NCBI GenBank assembly: GCA_023213395.1
Contig: CM041465.1
Span: 149,241,741-149,305,740 of the forward strand
DNA from: Cycas panzhihuaensis
Lineage: Eukaryota > Cycadophyta
DNA: 64,000 bases
Direction of reading: 5' to 3'
Part shown: positions 27,870-40,224 of the stretch, piece after piece
Position numbering within the stretch: the first letter of the stretch is position 1
Layout of the letters: each line of letters starts with the position of its first letter
Position numbers and translations under genes: made by a program
The notes under the pieces: model-generated
What the model was told of the DNA's origin: nothing
The model's input: only the letters and a program-made list of their open reading frames with translations
The model's database searches: none

Positions 27870-28680
27870 TTTCTCTAATGGCTAAAGTCATGGCTACAAA
27901 TGATCCAAAAATCTTTAAGAAAGTAAATATCAATCCAATATGGTAACAAGTAATACAAGCAGAGATTGACACTCTTAAAAATAATCCAACCTGGGATTTA
28001 GTTTTCCTTCCTCCTGGTAAGAAATTGGTAGACTATAAATGAGTTTATCAAATAAAGTATAACACAAAAGGAGCTATTAAAAAATATAAGGCTTGTTTAG
28101 TAACCAAAGAGTTTTCTCAAATTGATAGTATTGATTATATTGAAAGCTTTGCTCTTGTATCTAAGATGAATACAATAAAAAACATCCTAGCTTTAGTAAC
28201 CAAATTTGGCTGGTAGATTCATTAAATGGATGTTACAAGCATTTTTTTTAATGGAAATCTTAAAGAAGAAAATTATATAAAATAACCCCCTAGTTTTGTT
28301 TACAATCCTAATTTTATGTGTAAGTTAAAAAAAAAATTATATGGTCTAAAACAAGCTCCCCAAGCTTGATACATTAAAATTGATGACTATCTTATATAGA
28401 ATGGGTACACTAAATGTGTTAGTGACCATAATCTCTATTTTAAATATAAAAATGATAATATTACCATTTTAATCCTTTACACAAATGATATAATCATAAC
28501 TAGATCTTTAATATCTAGTATTCATCAATTAAAATCTATCTTAATGAACAAATTTGAAATGACTGACTTAGGTCTTTTACATTACTTTCTAGGTTTACAA
28601 ATTTGTCAAACTAACTCTAAAATAACTATCTCTTAACTATATTTTAGATTTAATCAAAAGGTTTAACATGGAAAATACCA
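27870..28680 (+). pseudogene. Copia reverse transcriptase remnant
   Basis: In order: TWDLVFLPPGKKLVDYK, VYQIKYNTKGAIKKYKA, a SIDYIESFALVSKMNTI region, MDVTSIFFNGNLKEE, KLYGLKQAPQA and DHNLYF. The active-site box reads YTNDIIITRS instead of YVDD, so one catalytic aspartate is changed to asparagine. It ends with FEMTDLGLLHYFLGLQI. In-frame stops occur at tryptophan and glutamine positions, as expected after C-to-T or G-to-A change. Confidence 0.85.
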
Positions 28681-28699
28681 AACCGGCCTCAAACCCTCT

Positions 28700-29460
28700 A
28701 TAATTAGGTGTTAAAATATCAATTGATTATCTTACACCTCTATGTGACCCTACTATATATTGTCAACTCATAGGTAGTTTAATTTACCAAACCTATACTT
28801 GCCTAGACATATCTTATATTATTGCTCTCTACTACTGATACATGCAAAAATCTCACAAGTCATATCGGAAAGCTACAAAAAGGATTTTAAGATACCTACA
28901 AAGTATAATATTCTATGGATTAACCTATAACTCTTATAGCACTAATCTAAAATTAATAGGTTATACAAACTCAAATTGTGTAGGAGACTCTGATGACTAT
29001 AAATGAACAATTGATTATATTTTCTTTCTAGACTCTTCTCCAATTACTTAGTCTAGCAAGAAAATGAAAGTATTAGCCCTATCCATAATCGAAGATGAAT
29101 ATCAAGTACTTGTTGAAGTTAGTAAAGAATCACTCTAGCTTAAATCCCTATTAAGTGAACTTGGATTATTTCCTAACTCTTCTATTGAAATTAATGTTGA
29201 TAATCAAGGTGTAATATTTATTGTTGCTAATCCTATTACATATTCTAAAATAAAACACATAGAATTACATCAACATTTTATACATAATATTGTAAATGAT
29301 GAAACTATTCACTTATCTTACTATCCTACAGACTTGTAGATTACAAATATTCTTATAAAACCATTGACAGAAGTAAAGTTTCTAAAGCTTAGAGAATTAT
29401 TGAAGATTAAAGAAGTCTTTATCAAAGGGGGATCATCATGCTAAAGTCTTCTTCTATCTT
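28700..29460 (+). pseudogene. Copia RNase H remnant
   Basis: The early part is out of frame. From about 29170 a readable frame gives EINVDNQGVIFIVANPI, KIKHIELHQHFIHN, YPTDL and ILIKPL, the standard copia RNase H ending, and then FIKGG just before the polypurine tract. Confidence 0.75.
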
Positions 29461-29497
29461 TTGTTCCTTTTATCTTCTATTGTACAAAAGATAACAT

Positions 29498-29507
29498 TAA
29501 AGGGGGA
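29498..29507 (+). other. Polypurine tract
   Basis: TAAAGGGGGA immediately precedes the 3' LTR and would prime plus-strand synthesis. Confidence 0.85.
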
Positions 29508-29915
29508 TGTTAGAATAATATTATATTTATATAATGTTATCTTTATAAAGATATTTATTAAAGTTACTTTATGATTATTATTTGGTTTATTAAAATTGAT
29601 AACTGTTCATTTCAATGAACCTCTTCCTATTTATCTCTTCCTATATTTTAGGAAGATGGTCAGGAGGTTAGGAGGCTAGTTTGTACATAGGGTATGCTGG
29701 TAACCAGAGAGAGGATGAGATCCTCATCTTCATCAATCACTATAATGTATATTATATTTAATATTATTTAAACTATTTTAGGAGGTGTTTTTTAATCCCC
29801 CAAAGGGGTTTTCTACCTATCAGTTATGGTGCATTTACTTATGATTATTATATCTACAAATTTATGATTTACTAATATAAAACCTATGCTTGAAAATTAA
29901 TCCTTTTCTCTTACA
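29508..29915 (+). repeat. 3' LTR of the 23046-29915 copia element
   Basis: Starts TGTTAGAATAAT after the polypurine tract and ends CTCTTACA; matches the 5' LTR. Confidence 0.93.
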
Positions 29916-29920
29916 CCATC
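29916..29920 (+). repeat. Target site duplication, right copy
   Basis: CCATC, identical to 23041-23045. Confidence 0.9.
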
Positions 29921-30873
29921 CATAGTTGTTTCCTCTCAATAACCTCTTTTTCACAATATTTCCTCAATTTTAAAGTCCTAAGAATGAAATATTTTATTTA
30001 AGCACCTTTTTTCAACAGGTTTATAATACATATAACTCATTTTATGTGGTATGACTGACTGCACACTTGTATTTACACCAATGACATTTAAAACCTATTA
30101 ATTTTTAATATTTTTCAAGGTTTTAAAATTTAGAGCCTTAATATTTATTAATCACATCTTTTTCTTGGCTACCCAACCTGTATGGATTACCTGCAACTTT
30201 ATTTTATTACCATATGACTTGTGCATACCTCATTTGTAATTGTGCCCTTATCTTTAGTGTTATTTATGCCTAATTTATAGTTGTTATTTGCTTCTATGCA
30301 TTTTTTAAACCTTCTACAGCCTCTCATTGATAAATGGACCTTTCTATTATCTTTTATGCCTTCATAACCTACAGTATAGTAGTTCCCTATATCAAATTTG
30401 TTCGCATGAAGTCTTTATAGCAATTTCATTGATGATTAATTGATAAAGTTACATTTCATAAAGTTTTAAAAGTTATTTGTTTACTGTAGGTCCCATAATA
30501 AAACCTATATAACTCAGCAACCACTAAGCACTAGATCTCAACCTCACCAAGTCATATATAATGTTTAATATGACTAAGTTTAATTTTATAAAAAAGGTGA
30601 AAGGAATTTTTTAGGGTAACTATTGAAGAACATAACCTACCTCTACTCTGGGCACCATAACTTTCATCAACAAGGTCAGAAATTACTTCTATTTGTACCA
30701 GATTAAATTATGCTCATATGATCAAAATAAGTAGTCACACAACCACCTTTGATTTTAGTTTGATAGACTTTTTAATGAGTGAAGTTGAAGTAATTCATTT
30801 TTTAGCCTTTTTTATTATTATTATTATTATTTTTTTTTTTTGGCAAAAGTTTCTAATGCATATCTTTGTAATA
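29921..30873. other. AT-rich stretch, possibly the 5' LTR of the next copia
   Basis: About 950 bp without genes. It includes a TTA run and poly-T tract at about 30813-30842. If the primer site at 30874 is real, its right part is the 5' LTR of the outer copia element, but no 3' LTR is available in the window to compare. Confidence 0.4.
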
Positions 30874-30885
30874 TGATATTAGAAT
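30874..30885 (+). other. Possible degraded primer-binding site of the outer copia
   Basis: TGATATTAGAAT, followed by TGAGT, differs from TGGTATTAGAGC only by transitions and lies about 380 bp before gag, a normal distance. Confidence 0.4.
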
Positions 30886-31257
30886 TGAGTCCTATCTAAA
30901 GTGTTGGACTCTATTTTATATTTTTTAAAGGGTTGTGAAGTCAAAAAAAAAATTAAAATCATTTTATATACTAGTTTTATCCTCTAAAAAGGCTCTAGTG
31001 AAGGGCTTCCTACATGATGACCCTTGTATAAACTAATGAAAAAGCATATTATAACCTCTCATTAATAAAAGTTATTGCTTGTTGAGGTGGTTGGAGTCCC
31101 AATTAAGATATTTGTGTATGTCCTAAAGGTGAAGTATGACATATTATGTGTTTGTTAAGTGTACTTATATTGCCTTTCTTTGGTGCTTTGATTGCATTTC
31201 TTTACCTTCAAGCACTTCACATTTTGAGTAATATTTCAAGGCAATTTTCTCTTTATA

Positions 31258-32240
31258 ATGACAACAAATCTTGGGGATGTTATTATACCTAAGTTAGATG
31301 GATTAAATTTTCTCAATTGGAGTAAACAGATAGGGCCTACTTTTATTGCAAAGGACATGTGGGAACTTGTTGATATAGGATATAAAAAAATTAATGAAAT
31401 TGCCAACAAAAATAAAAAGAAGAGCTACAAGGAGAATGCCAACAAGGACAATGAAGTACTGGCATTTAATTTTTGCACACTAGAAGATTACATCTTTCCT
31501 AGAGTTAGTGAAGCTATAACATCTAAGGAGGCTTAGGACATCCTCAAAATAATATATAAAGGAGCAACATCTTCTAAGTTATAAACACTTAAGAGCAAGT
31601 TTAAAAACTTAAGGATGACAGCTAGGGAAGGAGTTAATAAGTTCATTACCAAAGTTCAAGATTTGGTAAATCAAATGAGATCTTTAAAAGAAGTGATAAG
31701 TGAGTAAAGGATTATGGAAAATATTTTAAGGTGTGTTAGATAAATTAAAAGATTTGAAATGATGGCAATAAGTATTGAAGTATTTAAAGACCTTAGCATA
31801 CTTAGAATTGATCAATTAAGTGTTATGCTCTTAACTATTGAGAAAAAGAAAGGGGGCAATGAATCCCTTAAATATGTCTTTACCAAAAAGGTTAGAATTA
31901 GGCAAAACTTTTAAGGACAAAGTTTTAGGGTAAGGGGCTAATCCCTTAGAGAAAGAGGACAACTAAGAAATTAAGGGCAAGGTTTTCAAAACTATCAAGG
32001 CTACTAAGGATAAGGTAACTTCTAAGGTTAAGGGAATTTTTAAGGCCCAAATCAAGGCTTTCAAGTGAAAAATCAAAGGTATTTTTAAGGCCAAGGATAA
32101 GGCCAAAACTTTAGAAGAGGAAGAGGAACTTCTAGAGGAAGAAGTCAAAGTCAAAGAGGAAGAGGAAGAGGAACTATCTAATTTTCCTTTTGTCATAGAA
32201 TGGGTCACTTAGAAGAAAGTTGCTTTACTAAGCATATAAA
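31258..32240 (+). pseudogene. Copia gag remnant with GQ/RG-rich tail (outer element)
   Basis: ATG at 31258 opens MTTNLGDVIIPKLDGLNFLNWS, a typical copia gag start, open for 92 codons to a TAG (GCTTAGGAC, 31534-31536). Gag motifs continue: LKSKFKNLRM, VNKFITKVQDLVNQMRSL and a VFKDLSILRIDQLSV stretch. From about 31910 to 32190 the product becomes low complexity, repeating NYQGY-, GQG- and NFQG-type units, then an RGRG-rich box before a zinc knuckle remnant (CHRMGHLEESC, first cysteine lost). About ten stops in this tail are all TAA or TAG where glutamine would fit the repeat. The tail is probably an RNA-binding disordered region. Confidence 0.75.
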
Positions 32241-32399
32241 TACTCAAAGGGTGACCACTAATACATTAATTGAAGAAAGGGGTAATGATAGAAAGGTCCC
32301 CCTTACTTTGGAACTTTGTACCAAGAGTGGCTAGAGTTTCTCCTCTAGATATCAAAAAAAAGAAAAAGAAAGGGGTATAATAGATTATTTCTCTCAAGT

Positions 32400-33279
32400 C
32401 TAGTAGGTAGTGAAGAAGATGATAATTGGTATGTCAACTTGGGATGTTCAACTCACATGACTCATAAAGAAGAATTATTCAAAGAGATGGATAAATCCAA
32501 GAAAGGTATAATCATGTTTGGGGATAATACTACCTATGTTACAGATGAAAAATGCAATATGTCTATAATAACTGAATGAGAAAAAACTAGAAGTATAAAT
32601 GATGTTTTACATGTTTAGCTCTAAAGAAGAACCTACTCTAAATGGGTTAGATGATGGAGTAAAAGTATAAGGTTATATTTTATAATAGTAAATGTATAAT
32701 CAAGGATAGTTTAAGAAATAAAGTAATTATAGGAAAAGGATAAATAACTAGTAATAAGCTATTTAAACTAGTCATTCATCCATTAGATTCTTATACCTTA
32801 AAGGCCTCAACCAATGTTAATAGTGAAGCATGGCATAAAAGATTTAGCCATGTAAATTATAACAACTTAGCCTTGATGAAAAGAATAGGGATGGTGATTG
32901 AGTTTCCTACTATAGAAATAAGTAAAGAAATTTGTAAAGGTTGTACACTTGGAAAACAACAAAGGGAAAGTTTTCTAAACGAAAGCTATAGGGATTATAG
33001 GCCCCTTTAATTGGTTATACAAATCTATATGGTCCTATGGATATGTGTTCATTAGGTGGAGCTAGGTACTTCATAAGTTTTAGTGATGACTTCACTAGAA
33101 AGACTTAGTTATATTTTATCAAGTTTAAATTAGATACTTTTCAATGCTTTATTGACTTCAAAACTTTAGTTGAGAAAACAAATATCCTTAGATTTCTTAC
33201 CCTAAGATTAGATAATGGGGGAGAATTTATTTCAAATAAATTTAAGGCATATTGTAAGCTCACTAGTCCTTATACTCCA
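32400..33279 (+). pseudogene. Outer copia protease and integrase N-terminal half, cut by a Tat element
   Basis: A protease-like WYVNLGCSTHMTHKEELF lies near 32428, with DSG changed to NLG. GAG-pre-integrase reads WHKRFSHVNYNNLALM near 32830, then EICKGCTLGKQQRESF. The integrase core shows ISFSDDFTRKT and LRLDNGGEFISNKFK, and stops at SPYTP where the coding sequence meets the inserted element at 33280. The missing part continues at 46446 in the expected register. Confidence 0.8.
33275..33279 (+). repeat. Target site duplication of the Tat element, left copy
   Basis: CTCCA, identical to 46441-46445. It lies in the TPQQNG codons of the interrupted copia integrase. Confidence 0.9.
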
Positions 33280-33319
33280 TATTTCCTAGCTTCTAGGAAT
33301 AGCGTTAACATGACAACAC

Positions 33320-33337
33320 AAGTAAGTGCAGGTATGC
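33320..33337 (+). other. Splice-donor-like motif near the LTR start
   Basis: AAGTAAGTGCAGGTATGC, 40 nt inside the LTR. The same motif sits at the same distance in the partner LTR (44013) and in the second Tat family (47047). Confidence 0.45.
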
Positions 33338-34019
33338 ATCTTCATCCTTGTTGCCCATCACATTTATTATGTCATTTTGATTTATGTGATGTATTAGTTG
33401 ATTAGTGGGCGTATGTTACTTGTATATTTTACTTGATTACGTCCCATCCTATGCCAATGATAACTAGGGCTCTGGTCTAATGGCCTTAGAGCCCCATATG
33501 TCAGGTTATTAGTTGGAAAGAGAACCTCTTTGCATCCCTACAACTCTCTTTTTAGGTACATTATTGTTCATTTGGTCCTATTTCTCCCCCATAGATATTA
33601 ATCACCCCTTTTTTCAAGTTTTGGAACTAGTTTTTGGGAGTTAGATGGCCTTAGGGAAAGGTTTAGGCCCCTTTTTCATAGTCTATTATTGCATTGCTAC
33701 CATTTTTAGCACAAAAAGTGGTATTACATAGCAATTTGTGATACCATAGATTTGTCTATAATACAACTATTATAGCTCCTAGTTGCATCTATAATGGCTA
33801 AATGACTCTTTTTATTTCTATGTTTGGTGGGCCCAGGGTGCCACATCAACCCAAGTTGGCTTACTGCACCCTAAAGAACCTCATTGGACCTCCAAAGTCA
33901 TTTTTTATTCATTTTTTCTTAAGAATTGAATCTCCCTCCTTAACTCCATCTATGGTGTTGGGTAGTGGTTTTTACACCTTATGGGTATGAAACCACTACC
34001 CCCTCACTTTGCTTTCTCC

Positions 34020-34026
34020 TATAAAA
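34020..34026 (+). promoter_or_regulatory. TATA box of the Tat 5' LTR
   Basis: TATAAAA in the context CTCCTATAAAACCCCTCCAA; the same context recurs in the 3' LTR at 44733. Likely core promoter for element transcription. Confidence 0.55.
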
Positions 34027-35714
34027 CCCCTCCAATTTGAGGGTAGGATATCACACATCTTCCATTCTTCTTACAATACCAAAATTCTTCCACAACAACC
34101 CTTATATTCTTGATACAACTTGTATGCTTTGGATCTAAGGTGAAGAAGTTGGAGATCAACCCTAATGCAAGTAAGGGATTATTAAAGAGCTTCATGTTAG
34201 CTGGTATCATTTCTTATCTCTCCATTGGATTGGGCATCTTCCATCCTACCTTGGTTTTCCATTTTATGAGACTCCCTATCACCCTTTTTTCTTCATGCTT
34301 TGTTGTTATTATATTACATAGGTAGGGTTATGTGATTTTTGGTAATTTTCTTTCATTATCATGGTAGAAGATAGGCTTGATCTCTCCTTCCCTTTTATCT
34401 ACACCATCTATTGAGTTACAGGTTTGTGTTGGAGAGGTTTTCCTTAGTATAACTAAGAAAATTGCTCATATAAGGGAGGTCGGGCCATTCTGAGACACCT
34501 CTTCCCTCCTTGCTTCATATTTATTTTTGTTGTCATTCTACTATTTGTTACATATGCATGCATACATACTTTATAACTATATATTAGGTAACTTTTTCAT
34601 GTAATTGGATTTTTTAAAAAATTGTTAGGGTAGCTTTTTCTCTAGATCTAATTTATAGGTAAGGAAAGGAATAATCCTCCACCATTCATATTATGGTTTG
34701 AATAAGGTGCACCTCAATAAGGTGAGTGCCCCCCATTTCTTGCACTTGTTGTTGCATTATTCTTTTACTTCCAACTTTTGTGTTTTCTATCTGTTGTCTC
34801 TTCCATTTAGGGTGGGTAAGTGGAGCCCTCTTATTCTACTTCAACTAATAATGTAGGCATCATAAATGAGAATGAAGAGAGGTGAGGAGGAGTGATGTGA
34901 CCAACTATCAATTAAGCCCAAGTGCACCTCTTTCCCCTTCTCTTTGATTATTTTATATTCTTATTATCATCATTATTATTATTATTATTACTCTACTCCC
35001 TATTATAAGAATTTCTCCCCCTTATTGTTCATTCCTTTTTAGTTGCATCATCATTAAAGAGCGAAGATAAGGGATAGGAAAGGGTTTCTTGCATAGTGAA
35101 AATAAAGGAAAATTAATTTGTAAGGAAGAAAATAGGTTTTATTTCCTTGTTGTTTTAGCAAAAAGGAATATTAAAAGCAAGGGTATTTTGGGCTAGGGTT
35201 TCATATAGGAAATTTTCCTTCACCTTTCTCCCTCGTGTTCCTCCCTTATTTACATCTTTTTCCTTTTTCTTAATCGGTATGTATGTTTCTTTTTAAAAGG
35301 GAAAGAAGAGAGTGTTGAAGGAAAAAGCTATGAGGTTTCTTTACTTACTTTATACCTATCTTTCTTTTTTCCTTTTTTTTCTTGTTCTAAATAACATAAC
35401 AACAAAAACCCAACCATACCTCTCTTGTTCTACCAAGTAGGTTTGTGCCTCTCTCTCTCTTTCTCCCCTTTTTTCTATTTGCTATGTTTGACCCTTACTA
35501 AGGGATTTTGCCCAACTATGGCCCCTTCCTCCAAAACCCTAAGCAAAGGGAAAGGGACCGCGCCTGTGTGTTTTTAAATATACACCCCTGAGGTGCAAGA
35601 GTGCCCTACGTGGGCCACATAAGACTCTTTTACACCCCATACTAGGCCCCACACCGTAGGCCTAGCTCTCCACAGTGTTTATTATCTTAGGTACCCCTGG
35701 CAGGAGAGATCTCA

Positions 35715-35735
35715 CTAGCGATCGCATTGGGGATC
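35715..35735 (+). other. Primer-binding site of the first Tat element
   Basis: CTAGCGATCGCATTGGGGATC follows the LTR directly. The second Tat element has CTGGTGACCATACTGGGGAT at the same place, so the shared T(G/A)G...TGGGGA pattern marks a common tRNA primer that is not initiator Met. Which tRNA was used was not established. Confidence 0.6.
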
Positions 35736-35949
35736 ATAAATTAGAATGATTTAGGTTTCCTTTAGCTTTATTGTGAACCTTTTTCTTTGTATAAGGCCTA
35801 TTAGGTTGTCTTTCTTTTAGATTTCTTATTTGTTACTTATTTTCCTTCTTAGTCCTCTCTACTTCCTTATGTGGAGTGGTTCACCCTTTAATTTGATGTT
35901 TCTCATATGGCTTACATGGTTTATCTCTTATTGAAGTAGAGCATATTTA

Positions 35950-37760
35950 TTCCTCCATTCCTCTATATGACCAAGAATCACCAATGGAGAGTTATCCTTC
36001 TGATTGGGCTAATGACCCTTATGCTTTGGATTGGCCTCATCTTAAGGCCCCTTCCTCTAAGTATGATCTTGCCCAAGTTGGTGGGGATCCCATGTATTAT
36101 CATATTGAATCAATTAAAGGTTGCAACTTCTGCTCATGTATGTCATAGGAAGCTACCAACCTAGGGACCCTACTTCATGCCTTGAAGGGATCCCCCTCAT
36201 CTTATCCATCACATCTTAGTTGTCAAGGGGAGGTTTCCACCTCTTATGACCAATCATATGCTTCTCATGGGGACGTAGTTGACATCCTATGGGAATACTT
36301 TAAAGTTGCAACTATGCAACCACTCCATAAGTGGTTGAAAAGGTTCCTTTAAACTTTGGCTCATTCGTCTTCTATTATCCCCCCCTCCCTCATCCATTCC
36401 TTTTGCTTCCTCTACCCTTTAAGAAGTAGTTTCAAAAGGGCATATTTTTGCATGCATCTCTCCTAGCTAATTGGTCACTTCAGGTATATAAACCCCTCAA
36501 GCGAGGGTAAGTATGCCTTCACTTCCAAATAATATACCCCAACCTATTACAACACTAGCCCCTTCTTTTCCTTCAACTGTGCTCCTCCTTGCACACCATG
36601 TGGGACATGTGGACATAACTTCCATTCATCCATAGCCACAAACCATGGATCCTTCACTCTACATTTCTCTAGGGTACACATTTTAACCTTGGGCACATGG
36701 GGGAACAAACCCCCTTCCTACGTATGGGGTCGATCCCCTTTATCCTTATGGGGTTGCCCCTCCCCTTGGGGGTCCATATAGGCAAAACCCCATTCCCCAT
36801 TCTACATTTTTTCAACCTTGCTCTATGACTTACATAGGTTTATCTTCACATGTCTACCCATCTTCTCTTACAAAAGCATGTCCTCAATCCTTATATTTTT
36901 ATATGTTTTATCCCTGAGGTATGGCGAAGCCCTCTTGCCCACCTCCTTATCCAATGATTCCTTATTTAGGGGCCACATATTCTTGTCCATTAGGAGGGAT
37001 AGCCTACCCTCCTAGCTCTTATGCCACTTATCAATAAGGGTATCATCCTTATGATGCCACCCCTTACCTGCCACATATTAGGGGTGGGAATCCCTATACT
37101 ACACCTCCTTATTCGTAAGTTGACCCTTTAATATAACTAGGGACTTGTCCCTTCATCGATTATTGGTCAACCCTATTGTCCATTGAGGCATTAAGAACCA
37201 ACCTACTGCCTCATCCTCTTGAGGTACCTAAGTTCAATGGTGCCTCTTCCCATGACCCAATTGAGCATGTCATGGAATTCACCATGGCATGCATAGACTA
37301 TTGGGCCTATGGCCATATTCTAATGAAACTTTTTCCTAAATCCCTCTAGGGAGATGCCCTTAAATGGTTATATTATCTCCCTACTCACTCCATCTCAATC
37401 TTTTATCAATTAGTTAATGAATCCATCAACTATTTCAATGTTTCTCAACCTTTTGAGAGTGGGTTCAAAACCCTACTCTCACTTAAATAAGGCCCTAAGG
37501 AACTAAATTACAACTTTGTGCAGTAATTCAATGATCTTCTTCATTCTTCCAAGCCACATTGCTTGAAGAGTTGAAGCAAGGTCTTTTTATTAATTCATTA
37601 TGCCCTAAGATATATGTTGAGGTCCTAAAGATGGGAGTGACCTCTGGTGATTCTACCATAGTTAAATGCTTGGAGTTGAAAGCTATTGAGATCGAAGTCA
37701 TTCTCAAGAAGCTTCTAAAGTAATCACAACATCATAGGGCACCCTTTACTTTATGTGACC
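35950..37760 (+). pseudogene. Tat-type gag remnant
   Basis: The N-terminal part reads as proline/tyrosine-rich linker pieces such as PPSSYATYQ and GGNPYTTPPYS (about 36990-37115). The gag core is clear from 37227: PKFNGASSHDPIEHVMEF, ACIDYWAYGHILMKLFPKSL, GDALKWLYYLP, YQLVNESINYFN and LLSLK, ending near 37720. These match the retrotransposon gag domain of Ty3/gypsy elements, which builds the particle. Stops occur mainly where glutamine or tryptophan would fit. No clear zinc knuckle was found after it. Confidence 0.7.
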
Positions 37761-38759
37761 AAAAGGAGAAATAGCCAACTTTTAGGCTTCCTGTTAGCAT
37801 AACCAATAAGACCCTAAATCCCCTTACATCTTTTATTTGATCTTTTGACCAAATGGTTAAAGATCTTAAATTGCAACTAACTTAAACCTCTCCTAAATCC
37901 CAATGTCATGTCCATCAAACTACTAAAATTTCCTTCATCTACAAATGCCAATACCACTTCTCAAAGGAAGGGGACATGATCCCCTCCTGAAAAGAAGCAG
38001 TATTCTATTCACAATGAGTGTTTCCATGATGACTCGTAGTCTTAGAAGTAACACCCTGAGCTTGGCCCATCCCACAAGCCTCCTTTATAGGGTGTTTCCA
38101 AACCTAATTTAGAGAAACTTATTCATCATGATCTATTCCCCAACCATAAGGAACAAGATCACTTTCCTTAAAATAGAAGAGTGAGGAATATGAGGCAACC
38201 TCTACCTCATTCCTTAGGTCAGGAGAAGGCCAAGACCCCTACTGATAACCCTATTAATGCTTCTCCACTTTTTATCCCTACATCTCAACATCCCTCCTCT
38301 TCTTGTTCTAGGAACAAGGAGAGGAAGGTCATCCATTTCCTTGAGCCCACCTCCATGTGCTCAGTTACATAGTCTCAAGTTACCAGAGAGGCTGGCAAAG
38401 CCTCATCTTCTTAGTAACTCCATACAGATGATCCTCTAATAGAGATCCTTGTAGTCATAAAGACTATTCCTATGTGCCCTAGGCAATATGACTTTAGAAG
38501 GGAACTTCCCTAGCCCATAGGGAATTGAATATCTTCTCCATTATTAAAAAGTCACACTTAGTTTCTATGGGAATGTCCATGATGGACATCTTGTGGAGTT
38601 GCCCTAAGAAATATGCTCTTCTTATAGAGGCTCTTGCTCATTAAGATATCCCCATCCATATTGTAGACACTACCTCTCATGGACCTTATACCATCTCATT
38701 TGACCCTCAATACCTCCTATCCCTTAATGAATAGGAACGCTATTGGTAATACCCATTCA
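37761..38759 (+). other. Tat interior between gag and protease
   Basis: About 1 kb of gag-protease linker. It reads as fragments rich in proline, serine and lysine with stops in all frames. No domain was recognised. Confidence 0.4.
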
Positions 38760-38779
38760 CTATCACCATTGATACTTCT

Positions 38780-39237
38780 AATTTGACCTTAAAGAGGACC
38801 ATCATGGATAATAGTTCCTTGATCAATACTATGCCTATATAAATGATAGAAAAGTTAGGCATAGAGGCTCTTGAGCCCATTCCTTGGAAATGTTAGGGAT
38901 ATAACTAGAGTGAGAAGTCCCCCTTGGGGATAGTGACCATCCTACTCATCATAGAGGGAAAGATTATGTAGGTAGACATAGTTGTTATCGACATCAATGC
39001 CGATTACAACCTCTTATTAGTTCATCCATGGCTCGATCAAATGGGAGTTGTCTACTCCTCGCGATTAAGGCAACTTAAATTTGCCCATGAAGGACAAGTC
39101 AAGGTTATCACTCACAAGCTTCCTCCCTCTTATATTTCTCATCCTACTTATCAGGCTCTCTTTGATGCCAATGATAGCGATCCTAATAAGCCTCTTCCCT
39201 CTTTAGAAAACCTTTTAAAGGGGTATAATTCCTACTA
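38780..39237 (+). pseudogene. Tat-type aspartic protease remnant
   Basis: The reading TIMDNSSLINTMPI near 38800 stands at the DxGS active site, with the glycine changed to serine. The conserved second half is intact: VVIDINADYNLLLVHPWLDQ (about 38977-39036) and then VYSSRLRQLKFAHEGQVKVI, the pattern seen after the protease core in Tat-lineage elements. The piece 39041-39238 is open for 65 codons. The enzyme would cut the polyprotein; here it is disabled. Confidence 0.7.
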
Positions 39238-39779
39238 AGATGAGCCCCCATCTTATCTTAAACCTAATTTAGTTAGGTTTATACCTATTGGTGTAGGTAG
39301 CTATGACTACTTAGCCATTATGAGTGACCTTGAGTTGAATATCAAGGGCCACTAACCCCCTTCATGATGTGTCACTCTTAATTCCTATACACCTAGGGAA
39401 GCCTCCCATGAGGATCCTTCCTCTCTTTCTGATCCTCCTCCCAAGACCCTTGACCATCCTTTTGGGCTATCAAGTTTAAGCTAGCACCCACCTTTACATT
39501 CCATCTGAGCCATTACACGAAGGCATATCTTCTGATATCTAACTCATGTACATATGATATCCATATGGTTTTGGCCCTCATCAAGTGCCAAGAACTTCCT
39601 AATCTAAATGACATCACCTCATGATGAGGTTTGATGTGTGTCAGGTCCCTCACCTCCTACTACCTCACCATTTGGTTCCAAATAAATACCTTCTATGCAT
39701 GATTTCAATTATGAATTTGAGCTACTATTACCCCATGATGGCCATTATTTTCATGATGTTCCCTTATTTGCTCCTACCC

Positions 39780-40220
39780 ATAGCTTGGATGGTGAGTCAT
39801 TGACTATCCATACCAATAGGGGTAGTCACAGGAACCCTAGGTAGTTAGTTATTACCTGGGTTATTCAAGATTTCCATGGGCACACTCTCATGTAATCCAA
39901 AGTTTCTTTACTTAATGCCACTAACAATAAAGCAGAATACATCACCATCATAGAAGCATTGATAGATGCATACTACTTCTATCATGGCCCCATTGCCTAT
40001 ATTATAACTCTAAGATAGTTGTGTCTCAGCTTACATAGGTTTATCACATTCATTCCCCACAATTCAGGTTCCTAGTTGCTACAGTTAGGACCCTTTTAGC
40101 TAGGTTTGCTTCTATAGATGTTCATTATACTCCACACAAACTTAACACCAAAGTTGATAACTTAGTTAATTTTATATTAGAGCATCACTTACTATTGATA
40201 AATAACTTTCTTTTAGCCTA
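39780..40220 (+). pseudogene. RNase H-like remnant of the Tat element
   Basis: The reading SLDGESLTIHTNRGS is followed by NATNNKAEYITIIEALIDA near 39915, then SQL, HSPQFRFLVATVRTLLARF and HKLNTKVDNLVNF near 40140. This is the order of an RNase H of the additional, non-retroviral type that Tat-lineage elements carry after reverse transcriptase. The reverse transcriptase that should precede it is not present between 39240 and 39780, so a deletion is inferred. Confidence 0.5.
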
Positions 40221-40224
40221 ATAG

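Larger units (their letters stand above)
23046..29915 (+). mobile_element. Full-length Ty1/copia element with decayed genes
   Basis: LTRs of 414 bp (23046-23459) and 408 bp (29508-29915), an exact CCATC duplication on both sides, a primer-binding site at 23460-23471 and a polypurine tract ending at 29507 define a complete 6.87 kb element. Gag, protease, integrase, reverse transcriptase and RNase H follow in copia order, all interrupted by stops and frame changes. The LTRs differ by roughly 7-8% by eye over the first 200 bases, fewer than the other copia pairs here, so this is probably the youngest copia copy with both LTRs in view. Confidence 0.93.
33280..35714 (+). repeat. 5' LTR of the first Tat-type element
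   Basis: It aligns with 43973-46440 from TATTTCCTAG (TG mutated to TA) to GATCTCA. Shared landmarks are the splice-donor-like motif near 33320, the TATAAAA box at 34020, a block around TGAAGAAGTTGGAGATCAACCCTAA (about 34139) and a pyrimidine-rich stretch near 35450. The short ORFs inside it are not conserved genes. Confidence 0.9.

Noticed and set aside
31963-32208. Serine-rich minus-strand ORF
   Set aside because: It is the antisense shadow of the RG/GQ-rich tail of a copia gag; the plus-strand frame carries the motifs.
33802-34325. Several 60-70 codon ORFs in the Tat LTRs (also 44864-45785)
   Set aside because: They are not kept open in the partner LTR beyond chance and show no domain; the region is promoter and leader.
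35715-35735. tRNA gene fragments suggested by primer-binding sites
   Set aside because: Only 12-20 bases match the 3' end of a tRNA complement at LTR borders, with no cloverleaf around them.
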